This document shows positions 47,355 through 58,853 of a stretch of 64,000 bases of DNA, one piece after another. A model generated the notes under the pieces. The model searched no databases, had not been told where the DNA came from, and saw nothing but the letters and a program-made list of their open reading frames with translations. This stretch comes from Rugalucina vietnamica (lineage: Eukaryota; Mollusca; Bivalvia; Lucinida; Lucinidae): assembly GCA_964017185.1 (NCBI GenBank), contig OZ024874.1:19638457-19702456 (forward strand), read 5' to 3'. Every line of letters starts with the position of its first letter. Within the stretch, counting starts at the first letter, position 1. The position numbers and the translations under genes were made by a program.

Positions 47355-47676
47355 TTACGGCTACACTGGGCCACGTTCTCAACACGTCTTAACCAAGTTC
47401 TGAACAATTCAAGAACGTGGCGAGGACGGGGTCAAAATGAAACCATTTCTGGTTTGTAAGTTCACGCCACGTCCTTACTGCGTCCCCACCACGTCCTTAC
47501 TACGTCCGCACCACGTCCTTAGGTCCTTCACGTTTCCACTAGGTCCTCACTGCGCGCTCACAAAACTCATTCCGTTTATCCTACGTCCATACAACGTCCT
47601 CATGAAAACCAAGCAGCCCTTAGATTTTTAGGACGTAGTAAGGACGTGGTGAGAACGTGGCCCAGTGTAGACGTAA
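47355..47676. mobile_element. ACGTCC-rich MITE with TIRs
   Basis: Ends TTACGGCTACACTGGGCCAC and GTGGCCCAGTGTAGACGTAA are inverted repeats. The interior is made of CACGTCCTTAC/CTACGTCC units. It is structurally like 11695-13746 (ACGT-rich, TTA/TAA-type ends) but with different ends. Non-coding. Confidence 0.8.
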
Positions 47677-47839
47677 GCTAATTGAGTTATTAAACTGGTT
47701 TAAAGTAAGGATAGAATACACAGATATTGTATCTAAATTTAAAATTTTAAATCCACACAGTAGGCGGGAAAATAAGCGTGCCCATGCAATATACAGAGAT
47801 TGATTGCTAAGTAAAAATGGAAAATTTCATTTTGACGAA

Positions 47840-47935
47840 AACATTGATTGTGGGTACTCGTTAGAACCGCATCGGCGAGGCGGTTCTAATGAGTACCCGA
47901 AATCTATGTTTTGGATTAGAAATGAGAACTAGAGG
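47840..47935. repeat. GTACCC-hairpin family copy
   Basis: GTGGGTACTCGTTAGAACCG and CGGTTCTAATGAGTACCCG are arms of a hairpin, followed by ATCTATGTTTTGG. Same core as 50981-51050. Confidence 0.8.
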
Positions 47936-48297
47936 ACCAATGGTCCTGGAAACGCTCACCTGAGATCTGAGCCCAGAATTATACTATTGCTTCCTTAAAG
48001 TTAAGGCCAACCTTAGTTAAGGTGACAAAAAATTTATTCAATATTTTACCGTTAAAATCAATAATTGTTTTAACAAAAATATACAGATGCGTAAGATAAA
48101 ATGTAATTTACATATAATCGATTATACTACATGTATGTATAACATGTTTACCTATTTGGACTCTTTAAATGGAATGTTCGACCTTTTGACATGACAATTA
48201 ACATTGCGCGGATTATACCTGTTCCTACCGGATTTATTTAGAACTAAAATTTCCATTATAATCAGGCCAACATCAACAAAACGCTCACATATCGTTC

Positions 48298-48506
48298 GAG
48301 CCGCCGCATGTGAAAACCAACAATTTGCGTATGCAAAAACAATGCTGATCAGCGCCTCGTTCTCGCTACATGGATAGTACATTATCAATTCCTCTACTTT
48401 CTTAATCCAAAATTTCCAGCCTCTAGCCATCTCCCGTGACTGTACAGCCCGGTTTGTGAAGGACATGGTCGGGACCAAAATTGTTGGTTTTCTCACGCAC
48501 AGACTC
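48298..48506 (-). mobile_element. AWTT-family MITE, copy 4
   Basis: GAGCCGCCGCATGTGAAAACC to GGTTTTCTCACGCACAGACTC, reverse of the 7747 orientation. The internal CTGATCAGCGCC block is present. Right flank is ATTT; the left flank (GTTC) is altered. Confidence 0.75.
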
Positions 48507-48556
48507 ATTTAAATACATGAAAAGTTCTGTCATTTTGCAATTATTCAAGTAAAATT

Positions 48557-48787
48557 GAGCCGCCGCATCAGAAAACCAACAATCTGCATATGCGAAAACA
48601 AAGGCGCAAAATAGCTGTGCAGCACCTTTGCTTTCGCTACAGTGATAGTGCAATAATACTGCAATTCCTTTTCTACTTTTAAATATACAACATTTCAAGC
48701 TTCTAGTCTGCTTCTGTGACTGTACAGGCTAGTATGTGTCGGGCCTGGTCAAACCCATTTACTGTTTCTTTTCTCATGCAAAGGCCC
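48557..48787 (-). mobile_element. AWTT-family MITE, copy 5
   Basis: GAGCCGCCGCATCAGAAAACC to TTTTCTCATGCAAAGGCCC, with AATT on both sides (48553-48556 and 48788-48791). Opposite orientation to 7747 and only 50 bp from copy 4. Confidence 0.8.
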
Positions 48788-48966
48788 AATTGTCACCGTA
48801 TCACGCATAATAAAAAATCTACGCTGTCACGAACAGGAGCATAACTTATATTTTATATACCGTACACAAAACGAAAAGCAACACGTTCGTCTCAAAATGC
48901 ATGATGCATTGTATCCGTGAGCAATCTGGCGAGAGGGCCCCTTTATACATCATAGAAAACATTTGG

Positions 48967-49133
48967 GTTTATCTGAGTGGCCGCCTATTGGGAAATAGCT
49001 GCTCAGTCGTCTAACGATATGTATTTTAGTATAAGTACCTGATTGTTAGTTCAGTTTCTTATCACCTCGTTTTTTTTTTAGTGTGAATCTTTTTCTGATT
49101 GTGACATTTTCTGATCACTGCCTACTTTTACAT
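48967..49133 (+). mobile_element. Solo retroelement 3' tail
   Basis: GAGTGGCCGCCTATTGGGAA, then TCTTTTTCTGATTGTGAC and CTGCCTACTTTTACATTT. A diverged, 5'-truncated copy of the tail at 56630-56797. Confidence 0.65.
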
Positions 49134-49429
49134 TTAATTTTCTGTAATATTTCCATATAGTGTCCCTTGTTTCAGACACATTGAGATATTTGTAAAAGCT
49201 TTGTCATCGATATGTACGAAAAAGCTTATATGAGAAGCCCACAGTTTCAAAGTGCTACTATTTCCTTGTCGAAGCCCAATGACATTCATGACAATTTTAA
49301 AATTCAACAATCAAAGCCACAGCATTTCTCAAGCCTCGTAACATTACGAAAACACAATACTGAGATTTTTTCAGCTGTAAAAAATGAAAATTTCACCAGA
49401 AAAAAATTGATATTTTTGATATATATTCG

Positions 49430-49620
49430 AAAAATACTTTGTGGGTACACGTTAGAACAGGCGGTTCTAACGAGTACCCACAGTCTAGGTTTTGAAGCAA
49501 AAAAAAAAAAAAAAAAAAGGTGAATCTATATCCTGTAAAACAGGTATATCCTGTATACCCCAGTTTTTTATATATAAAAGAAAGTGGGGTATAAGGGGGT
49601 ATATTTTACGTGGACATGTT
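49430..49620. repeat. GTACCC-hairpin family copy with A tract
   Basis: GTGGGTACACGTTAGAACAG and GTTCTAACGAGTACCCACAG form a shortened hairpin. A 19-base A run (about 49500-49518), then CTGTATACCCCAGTTTTTTA and ATATTTTACGTGGACATGTT follow as in other copies. Confidence 0.75.
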
Positions 49621-50445
49621 TTCCTGATGGTAAAAAGAGATTCAATAATTGATACAATTACGAATGCTGCATTTATTCAGGGTTTCGGTATACTTTGTGA
49701 AGTCATAGTCATTGACCAATGAAATCATTGTCCGGCAATTGACCAATTTTAATAAAAATGTTTACAAAAACAAAAAAGAAAACAAAAATATGCAAATTAA
49801 AATAGGCTAACTGGGATAGCTCTAAAAACCTATAAAAAGAAGCTCGTCAATGCATTAAACAAAATAAAAACCCTACGAGTGATTGCTTAAAACTTCAGAG
49901 TATTTTATTTGTGAATTACATTTTGTCTGCATTTGATTCGAAAATTTAGGTAAGTGAAATTATCACAATAAAATATTCAAAAAGTGGACAGAGAAACTAT
50001 TATATTTTCTTTTAAATATTTGTGTCTAACGACGAGTACATAATTTCGACTTTTGTGTAACATTTGAATGACTTACTGTTTATGGATAAGAAAACCAAGG
50101 TATTGAGTTAAGTTTCTAAGGTTTGGTTGGTTATCAATTCCTGCGGGTTTCAAATACCATTTTGAAACTGATGGAATAAAACTACTGTAGGAGTTTGTTT
50201 GTTTTTTCATGTAGGAGAAACATAAAAAAATGATCGTTTTGTTCTCAAATGTTGTTATCTTGTAACGTTAATATGGAGATAAACAATTTTATTTCAAAAA
50301 CGAATCAAACGATTTTTGTTGAGACTAGCCCATATAGCCGGATGGCTATGTTGTTGCGAAAGTGCTAGTCATTTCGAAAACTTGCTCATTCAATACACAA
50401 AGATTTTTATTCAGTAGTGAAAATTGAAAAATTCATTAGTTCAAT

Positions 50446-50449
<4 letters not shown>
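49621..50449. other. Gap with no recognisable feature
   Basis: AT-rich sequence with only short unsupported reading frames. No repeat family used elsewhere in the window was recognised here. Confidence 0.4.
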
Positions 50450-50501
<52 letters not shown>

Positions 50502-50608
50502 TGCTCAAAACATGGACGAGTACCCACAGTCTATGTTTTGGAGCAAAAAATAACAAGAAAAATAGGTATACCCCTGTATACCCCATGTTTTGCTATAAAC
50601 AAGTGGAG

Positions 50609-50655
<47 letters not shown>

Positions 50656-50800
50656 TGCTCAAAACATGGACGAGTACCCACAGTCTATGTTTTGGAGCAA
50701 AAAATAACAAGAAAAATAGGTATACCCCTGTATACCCCATGTTTTGCTATAAACAAGTGGGGCATAAGGAGGTATATATTACACGGACATGTTATCCTGA
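50450..50800. repeat. Tandemly duplicated GTACCC-hairpin half with two poly(T) tracts
   Basis: Two direct copies (about 50450-50611 and 50612-50770) each consist of a poly(T) run (44 and about 36 bases), AACATTTTTGCTCAAAACAT, GGACGAGTACCCACAGTCTA and ATACCCCTGTATACCCCATG. They are almost identical, so the duplication is recent. Confidence 0.85.
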
Positions 50801-50939
50801 TCTTCGAATGTGTTTGCAGAAACATGTTTTGTGATATGTTGTCTTTACCGTCTGGTATCTATGTTGGACTTATTTCGAAAACACGCCCGTGCAATATACA
50901 GATTTTTCTAAAGTTGTAAAAATTGAACATTTTCAGTAG

Positions 50940-51170
50940 ATTTTTTTAAATAATAATTTTTCTTATTTTTGCTCAAAACATAGATTGTGGGTACATGTTA
51001 GAACCGCCTCGCCGAGGCGGTTCTAACGAGTACCCACAATCTATGTTTTGGAGCAAAATAAGAAAAAATAGGTATACCCCACCATACCCCAGTATTGCTA
51101 TATAAAAGTGGGGTTTTATGGGTATTCACGTCACGGACGGACATGTTATCCTGATGTATATAGCAAAATT
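50940..51170. mobile_element. GTACCC-hairpin foldback element, most complete copy
   Basis: The core hairpin 50981-51050 has arms ATAGATTGTGGGTACATGTT and its near-perfect complement, with inner arms AGAACCGCCTCG and CCGAGGCGGTTCT. The outer parts (TTATTTTTGCTCAAAACA and TTTTGGAGCAAAATAAG) extend the pairing. Distal sequence is TATACCCCACCATACCCCAG and GACATGTTATCCTGAT. Other copies: 34840, 41930, 47840, 49430, 50450, 54254 and 60130. Confidence 0.8.
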
Positions 51171-51504
51171 CTGACATGATTTATATTTTAAGAATATTTT
51201 TCTTCCACTGAAGAAAATATCATATAATAAACAACTTTTAGGATACAACTCCCATGAGAGGGGCGATAAAACCCCGTGGTAGAAACTCCTTTACCATGGA
51301 ATAGTGCCAAAGTCTTTGTACAGTATTTTTGTTTAAGCAAGTATTTGTTAGGTGCTAATTCATCATATTTAAGTGATTTAAGGTGTCTTAAGCAGCTAGA
51401 TTTAAAGGTTGTTTTGCCAATGCTACATTACGAAAAGTTTCCTATGCAATATACAGAGATTTTTTTTTTCAGCTGTAAAAACACAGGCGCTCGACGTCTG
51501 GACC

Positions 51505-51540
<36 letters not shown>

Positions 51541-52357
51541 ATTTTCACCCGTTTGGAGACGCTATCGATACGTTCATGCAATTACTTTACCTTTAAAACC
51601 TTTTCTATCAATCCTCAATAAACCATCCTCTATGGGCTACTATATAGACAAGGTCGGAAACGCGGTGTCCTAGTTTTATTGGGGTCATGGGATTTCCCGC
51701 ATCTCAAACTCACTCTTCACACTTTACCGTTAATTCAATGCTGGCGGTCTATTCATGCGTACCTTTGTAAAAGGTCACACCCATTATCTTCATCCGAAAT
51801 AAGCATCAGTGACTGTAAAAACTAACTATTACAGCATTCTGCAAAATTTGAGGGTATCCCGAATGAAATCTGCAAATTTACCCCTGACATTACTATAAAT
51901 ACACTTATAACACGAAATATTACGTCAGCACGTGATATATGTTACGTTGGTTTTCATTGGTTGATTGAATATAATTGGTTCTTACATGATATTACCCGGA
52001 TCGCTGGAGTCGTTACCGGACAAGAAGGCGCTCGCAATAAAACCAGCCCAGCATGGCCCGCCCCACAATCATCTTTTAAAGGTACATATGTAACTTGTGC
52101 GAAAAGTGTAAGGTGTGTAGTATTTAGGCATTCTGACTCTTTGGCTTCTTCGTAGATGAACTACTGCCTCCGTTTCATAGACCTTTGTCTTATCCCAAAA
52201 TAAGCAGCCTGACCCTACAAATGGTGTCCCGTCCCTTTATTTCTCTCTCCCTCACACACTCTTTATCCATGCCTCCGGGCTCTCACCAAATTTATTATGC
52301 ATCCCGGTTGTTATAGTGTCGTGAAGGGAGACAAATCTGTTTTTCTCTCTTCAAAAA

Positions 52358-52528
52358 ATGGCGGAATTTACATCAAGCCAAAGGAATGCATTTGATCTTG
52401 TCCTCGAAGGGCACAATATCTGCCTGACAGGTCTTGGGGGTACGGGAAAAAGTTTCCTGCTAAAGGAAATATTTAGATACTTCAAACAAACTGAGAAAAA
52501 AGCAAATATTATTTGCTTGTTCTCATAA
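52358..52528 (+). pseudogene. PIF1-like helicase N-terminal fragment in TIR transposon
   Basis: 56 codons beginning MAEFTSSQRNAFDLVLEG, then CLTGLGGTGKSFLLKEIFRY, and a stop after IICLFS. The Q-motif-like start, the Walker A box G-L-G-G-T-G-K-S about 30 residues in and the following FLL fit the PIF1/RecD-like helicase start. The Walker B and later motifs are missing, so it is a truncated remnant, possibly at an internal-deletion junction. Other P-loop ATPases are not excluded. Confidence 0.5.
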
Positions 52529-53155
52529 AATCCAGATGCTTCTGATGATTGATATGACCTGGAGTGTGCTGCATGAATGAACTGAAGCAGTTTTCATTGG
52601 TGGTATCCTCAATCTCTGATTTCCATAATGTTTTAATGACACCAATGCATGTAAATGAGGAGCACACCATAAACAAGCAAGCAAATGACAATACACTAGG
52701 CGAGACCGGGGTTGATGAGCCACCTTTTCATTTTTTATCCACTCATGAGATAATGACACAGAACCTTGAGATATAATTGTAGAAATAACCTGTTTTCGGC
52801 TTAAAATTTAATGTACTTATTTCTATGCAGTACTTCTTATTTAATGCAAAATAACGCTTTAATATGACTTGGGGAACGAGAACACAGTTTTCCCGTGATA
52901 TAAGTTACAACTATAGGTATAACTTTCGACAATCCGTCTGAAACGCAGATAGGCACCGTGCGCATTTGATATTGCAGGTGGTGGTTGCATTAACTTGTGT
53001 CAACTTAAGTTATCCCACTGGTTCATTTAACCCGTGATTTATTCAACCCCGGTCTCCCCTGTAGTGGAAAAAGAATTTAAGCATGATTGCATGACAAGAA
53101 TGTTAATCATAAGTATTAAACGAAGTGAACAGAACCATTTTGGACTCATCTGTAT

Positions 53156-53500
53156 TTAAAAACACCACGGATACGCGACAGATACGCCGCAGATAAGAAT
53201 GGAACGTAGTGCATACGTTGTAGATAGGTCACGCGTACGTTTCATACGCCATACATACGTCACACGTACGTAGCCTATTCTGAGGTAGCACATACGCCTT
53301 GATAAACCGTACATACGAAAGTGAAGTACCGATACGTCCCTGATACGCCACAGGAATGTCACACGTACGTGATACATACGTGGCTAGAACAAAATACGCC
53401 TCAGATCTCGGCGTATCGTTATTCTCATCCATACGCGAGCGATACGCCGCTGATACGCGAATGTGTGACAGAGCTATTATAACGAACAGTCTACCACATT
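53156..53500. repeat. ATACGCC/ATACGT degenerate repeat block
   Basis: About 345 bases built from GATACGCC, CATACGT and CACACGTACGT units on both strands, with no intact gene. Similar in style to the ACGT-rich arms of 11695-13746. It lies inside the TIR transposon. Confidence 0.7.
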
Positions 53501-54188
53501 CGAGTTTTGTTGGTGGGTTCACTTACAAAATCCGGAGGCCGAAAACATATGTGCGATTCTGTCCATGACTTTTCTCTTGCCCCCACTCAGCATTATTTGT
53601 TCATAAACATAGACTTTACTTTGATGAAATGTACAATAAATGACCATTTTCAATGAAATCTAGTTTTGGTAGAAAATAAAGAAACACTTACCACGTTATA
53701 GGATCCATTACGAAAATACTCAACACAAACCGGTCCGATACCGTAATATCATTTTTTGTTCTAGCGTCATGGCAACAATTATCCAATAGGATTGAGTCTT
53801 TCAAACGATATTTACAGTGACCTTCGATTGAATTCTAGAAACGACAGGTCACCAAAGAAAAACATTCGGGATCCCATCCAAGTTGACAGGTGGTGCTATA
53901 AAATATAAGTTAACAATCACTGATGCTTATTTCGGATGAAGATAATGGGTGTGACCTTTTACAAAGGTACGCATGAATAGACCGCCAGCATTGAATTAAC
54001 GGTAAAGTGTGAAGAGTGAGTTTGAGATGCGGGAAATCCCATGACCCCAATAAAACTAGGACACCGCGTTTCCGACCTTGTCTATATAGTAGCCCATAGA
54101 GGATGGTTTATTGAGGATTGATAGAAAAGGTTTTAAAGGTAAAGTAATTGCATGAACGTATCGATAGCGTCTCCAAACGGGTGAAAAT

Positions 54189-54222
<34 letters not shown>

Positions 54223-54253
54223 GGGTCCAGACGTCGAGCGCCTGTGGTAAAAA

Positions 54254-54450
54254 TTGAAATTTTCCCCAGAATTGTTTTTTAATATTTTTAATATTTTTGT
54301 TCAAAACATAGATTGTCGATACAGGTTAGAACCGCCTTGCCGAGGCGGTTCTAACCAGTACCCACAATCTATGCATACCCCTGTATACCCCAGTTTTGCT
54401 GTATAAAAGTGGTGTTCATTACACGGACATGTTTTCATAATGGAAGTTAA
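54254..54450. repeat. Right part of interrupted GTACCC-hairpin element
   Basis: AAAACATAGATTGTCGATAC, GTTAGAACCGCCTTG and its complement, GTACCCACAATCTATG, TATACCCCAGTTTTGCTG and ATTACACGGACATGTTTTC. With the left part at about 51430-51481, it forms the element into which the TIR transposon inserted. Confidence 0.75.
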
Positions 54451-54575
54451 AAAGAAGGAATGACCAGGATCTGGTATAATCCCACCCTCTATAAAGCAAT
54501 TGATTACTTACCTATTTGTCAAATTTCAGAGAAAAATTAGAACATAATGGTTAATGTAATTTCAGCCCGGTGGAG

Positions 54576-57361
54576 ATGGCAAACGGGAGTCAGGCTGAAG
54601 CGTGTGTGCGCTTCATAGAGCGATACAACAAATTGAATACAGACAATAAACTCACAATCAAAGGCGGTGAACTGACTATTCCCGAACTTATAGCTGTGTG
54701 CCGGAACAGTCACGTGCGCGTGCTAATAGATGATAAAGCCAAGCAGACGATGCTTGACAATGCTGAGTATCTAGCACAGAAAGTGGCGACCGGAACGTGT
54801 ATATACGGTGTTAACACGGGGTATGGAGGTAGTGCGGATGTTCGTTCATCAGACACAGAAGAAATGCAACGTTCCCTCGTTCGACTTCTGAATGCTGGGT
54901 TTGGGAGAACTATAGACCCGGAGGTCGTTAAAGGTGTGATGGTTGTGCGAGCTAACAGTTTATGTCGCGGTTATTCCGGTGTAAGACCAAACGTTGTTCA
55001 ACTAATTATCGACATGCTGAACAATAGTATTGTCCCGGTGATTCCACTCCGTGGGAGCGTCAGCGCCAGTGGTGATCTAATGCCAACATCGTATCTTGCA
55101 GCGGCTATGATGGGACGTCAAGATATCAATGTCATTGCTTCAGGAAAACTCACCCCAGCGTCTGATGCACTGAGAGAGGCAAAACTGTCTCCTATCACAT
55201 TCCAATCAAAAGAAGCTCTGGCAGTAGTGAATTCTGCGTCCGTAGCTGCCTCATTGGCCTCTTGTGTTTTGTTTGACGCAAACATCGCTGTTTTACTGAC
55301 TCAGGTTGCAACGGCTATGACTGCAGAAGCAATGAACGGCCACATTGAAAGTTTCCATCCAACTGTTCACAAGTGTCTTTACCATCCTGGACAAAGTGAA
55401 GTTGCCCTAAACATCCGAAATCTTCTCAGGAACTCTAAGTTTGTGATACAAGACTTAGAAATCCACTGTGAAGACAGCACTGGACGGTTAAAGCAGGACC
55501 GATATGGCATACGTACATCCCCACAATGGCTAAGCCCCGTGGTTGAAACATTGCTGCATTCCAATGACCGTGTTACCTCAGAGATTAATAGCGCAAATGA
55601 TAATCCACTCATTGACCATCGTAGAGATGAGATTATACACGGTGGTAATTTCCAAGGGGCGTCAATTACTGTTGCTATGGATCAAACAAGACAGGCACTA
55701 CAGATGTGTGGAAAACTGCTATTTGGTCAGATGTCTGAGCTCGTAAACGTCAAACTGAGTAACGGTCTGCCACCAAACCTGTGCGGCAGTGATACTAATA
55801 CAGATATGGGTTACAAAGGAACAGATATCGCTATGGCATCTTATTGTTCTGAACTTGATTACCTTGGTAACGGCATGACCAATCACGTGTTAAGCGCGGA
55901 ACTACACAACCAATCGGTGAACTCCTTGGCGCTGATTTCTGCCCGGATGACCAACGAGGCCCTGGAAATACTTCAGATGATGATCACAAATATTTTGTTG
56001 GCACAAGTCCAAGCAATAGACTTGAGGTGGCTCCAGGGCAAAGTACAACGTATCTTGATCGACCTATTTAAGAAGTTCAACATACCAATTAAAAGAGTAA
56101 ACCCTGTCCAATGGCCCTGGTATGACTTTGCGTTTACACTAGAGGAAACCGCAAGCAATTTGCATTGCGATATCTATGACGATATGAGTAGTCGAGACTT
56201 TGTGAACGCCCTAAGCTCGCCAATAGAGAATGTGGTTAATAAGCTCTACAGTGGACAGTGTACATCCGACATTGCTTCTCTACTCGGTAATGGTAAGTAT
56301 GATTAACCCATTGGTGACGAATGGATTCATCCATCATTACAATTTGGGTTTGTCTACTTTAATTTTTAGGGGTTTCAGTTGTGACTTTAATTTTTATTAC
56401 ATTTTTCGATAAAATTCCTCTAAGGAAACATAATATCACAAGATAAGACGCCGCGTTCTGCGGCGTCACATCTGGGACTATGAACTATTTACATGTACGT
56501 ATGTCCCATAAAAACTTAAAGGACGCCAAGCTAATATGAGTTACACTTATTCTCTGAAAGACAATTAAATAAGTTTACGGTTTTGCTTACTGTAACAGTA
56601 GAAGACATAGTAAAACCATGAATTTGTTGTCTTTAAGTGGCCACCTATTGGGAAAATAGCTGCTCATTCGGCTTACGATATGTTTCATGGTATAAGTACC
56701 TGATTGTTAGTTTGGTTTTTTCCCACCTCGGGTTTTGGAGTGGGAATCTTTTTCTGATTGCGCCTTTTCCTGATCTTTGCCTACTTGTACTTTTTTAAAC
56801 CAGAATTAGTGTAAAAATGAGAAAAATGACCAAAATGCCGGTTTTAAATGCCTCCGGACGACTCTGTTTACATTGAAAGGACTGTACACATGATATAAAT
56901 GCACAGTCGTTTACAATGCATCATTTGTTGGAAATTTCGTACATACTACGTTTTAGAGACCATAGAGTGGCTTTTGATGTCTTTATGTAATACCTTCCTA
57001 CTGACTTCTTAGATTTAGATGTCAATTATTCGGGCTCGACAGAGTTCTTCATATTTCATATGTATGAAATGGGAGTGAACAAAAATTGACAGAATAATTA
57101 TGTAGTTATTCACTCTTTCATATAGTAGATAATAAATGATAACGTAGATAATAAAACAAATGCCATGTGATACTTTCAGGTACAAAGAAAGTGTATTTGT
57201 TTATCAGAGACGACCTGAAAATTCCCTTTTATACTGGAAAAGATCCACTAGACACGTCACTACAGACAATATTCAACGCTATCAAGGGAGAAAAGATGAC
57301 AGATGTTGTTATGAGTGTGTTCAAAGATGTATTGAATACAGAAGAAGCATTAGAGGGATGA
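54576..57361 (+). CDS. Aromatic amino acid ammonia-lyase/aminomutase (PAL-like, MIO enzyme)
   Basis: Two coding exons, 54576-56292 and 57180-57361 (GT..AG, phase 1), 632 residues. The start is the ATG at 54576; an acceptor-like TTTCAG at 54560-54565 suggests a 5' UTR exon upstream. Family: MIO-dependent lyases that eliminate ammonia from Phe, Tyr or His. Seen: Tyr77 in YGVNTGYGG, GGSAD as in PAL, the MIO triad Ala164-Ser165-Gly166 (SASGDL), Asn219, Arg313 in RYGIRTSPQW, NDNP at 341-344, and QAIDLR at 479-484. Leu104-Leu105 occupy the selectivity pair that is Phe-Leu in plant PAL, His-Leu in TAL and Ser-His in HAL (alignment by eye). The C-terminal exon (LFIRDDLKIPFYTG) resembles the PAL end. 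Substrate is not certain; Phe/Tyr lyase or aminomutase is likelier than HAL. Confidence 0.88.
56630..56797 (+). mobile_element. Retroelement 3' tail in the intron of the lyase gene
   Basis: GTGGCCACCTATTGGGAAAA, TACCTGATTGTTAGTTTGG, TTGGAGTGGGAATCTTTTTC, ending TGCCTACTTGTACTTTTTT. Same family as 44064-44905 and its solo tails. Confidence 0.75.
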
Positions 57362-57390
57362 AAACACTTAATCTGTGATAATCGTGATTT

Positions 57391-57624
57391 GAGCCTGTGC
57401 GTGAGAAAAACAACAATTTTGGTTCCAACCAGGCCCAACACAAACCGGGCTGTACAGTCACAGAAGATGGTTAGAGGCTGAAAAGTTTGGCTTTAGATAG
57501 TTTAGGAATTGTACTATCTATGTAGCGAAAACAAAGGCGGTAATCAGCTTCGCAGTTACTGCGAAGATGATCTGCGCCTTCGTTTTCGCCTATGCAGATT
57601 GTTGGTTTTTCCAAGCGGCGGCTC
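57391..57624 (+). mobile_element. AWTT-family MITE, copy 6 (3' of the lyase)
   Basis: GAGCCTGTGCGTGAGAAAAAC to GGTTTTTCCAAGCGGCGGCTC, with ATTT on both sides (57387-57390 and 57625-57628). It starts 29 bases after the lyase stop and so probably lies in its 3' UTR. No AATAAA was found before it. Confidence 0.85.
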
Positions 57625-57628
57625 ATTT

Positions 57629-58030
57629 GATAGTATGGTAATAGATACAGACACAGAAAAAAATACAATCTTTTTTTATGAGAATACAAAAAAGGGAAAA
57701 ATGCTCACTACGATATATGTCCCATGTTTTGTTTTTTGGTTGTATGCCACACATCTTTATTTAAGTATTTGATTTTCACTTTTGAATTTTAGTTCATCAT
57801 GTTCATGTCACATTTTTGTTTCTTTTACGCTATATTCTACATGTATTCATACGTATTGTATTTTACCAAGATCTTTAAATAATATATGTATATATATTTT
57901 TTTACAACTTTCAGTATTTTGTTTTGTTGAAACATTAAAGCTAGTTTTAAATGAAATATGATATTATTGTATGTCTTTACCATTCACGTTTTCCTTATTA
58001 CTTTTGCATAAATTGATGTACAGCGCCGCC
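57629..58030. other. Gap with no recognisable feature
   Basis: AT-rich sequence, no known repeat or gene. Confidence 0.4.
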
Positions 58031-58045
58031 AATGTTTTTTTTATC

Positions 58046-58822
58046 TTGGTAATGTGACCTGGAATGTTTATATACATATGAGTTCCACCCTCCTATAGAT
58101 GCTTCATATAAAATTTGGTTTTGATTGGCCGAGCGGTTTCAGAGGAGAAAATGTTTGAATACTATGATGATATACATATATATTGCCCTGGAGTGGGGGC
58201 AAATGAGTCTCTTGGGTCCCATGTTTTTCAGAAATATTAATATTTAGTCCTACTGTCCATTTCCTGCAGGATTTTACCTTAAACTAATATTTCAACAATT
58301 TTCCCCATTCAAAAGCATAGGCAACCTATGTTGACCTTACCGTAAAATAGGACAAGATCATCACAGGGTCATGATTTATATACTTATCCGCAAAAGAAAC
58401 GTGAACAAAATAATTCGCTTCTTTTTTTTTCTTTCTATATCACCAAAATTATTTTAGTGATATAAATATCGACAGTCCCGTTAATTTTCTGCCACACAAT
58501 TTGAAAGTCATGACATTAAGATTTACGCTTGTCGCGTTACCGCGAAAAAAATAGTGTTACACCCCCCCCCCTTTCCATGACTAAAGGGTTATGATACATT
58601 TTGACGCCGATATTCGAAAATCATGGGGAAGACAAAATCAAAACAGAAAGCTTTATGCCTCTTTCGACGCTTACTTTTGTACGTGACGTCTTTTTTTCAT
58701 TTTTTGACGTAAATTGCCGTTTTATATCAAGTCAATAGACGTACCCTAACTCTTTTAGTGCCATTAGATTAGATAGCTGTTGACACACTGAACTGACATC
58801 TAAAAATCGCGAAAAGATAGAC

Positions 58823-58853
<31 letters not shown>

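Larger units (their letters stand above)
51482..54246. mobile_element. 2.77-kb TIR transposon, identical arms, helicase-like remnant
   Basis: The 332-bp arms (51482-51813 and 53917-54246) are reverse complements without a visible mismatch, apart from the length of an internal T/A run. Ends are CACAGGCGCTCGACGTCTGG and its complement. Both sides carry GTAAAAA (51475-51481 and 54247-54253), a 7-bp target duplication within a GTACCC-hairpin element. The interior has an ORF with a Walker A motif (52358-52528), minus-strand fragments (52509-52760), and an ACGT-rich repeat block (53156-53500). It looks like a young, internally deleted, non-autonomous copy. The superfamily is not recognised. Confidence 0.85.

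Noticed and set aside
54570..54575. GTG start for the lyase
   Set aside because: Eukaryotic context; the in-frame ATG at 54576 is the natural start, just after an acceptor-like site.
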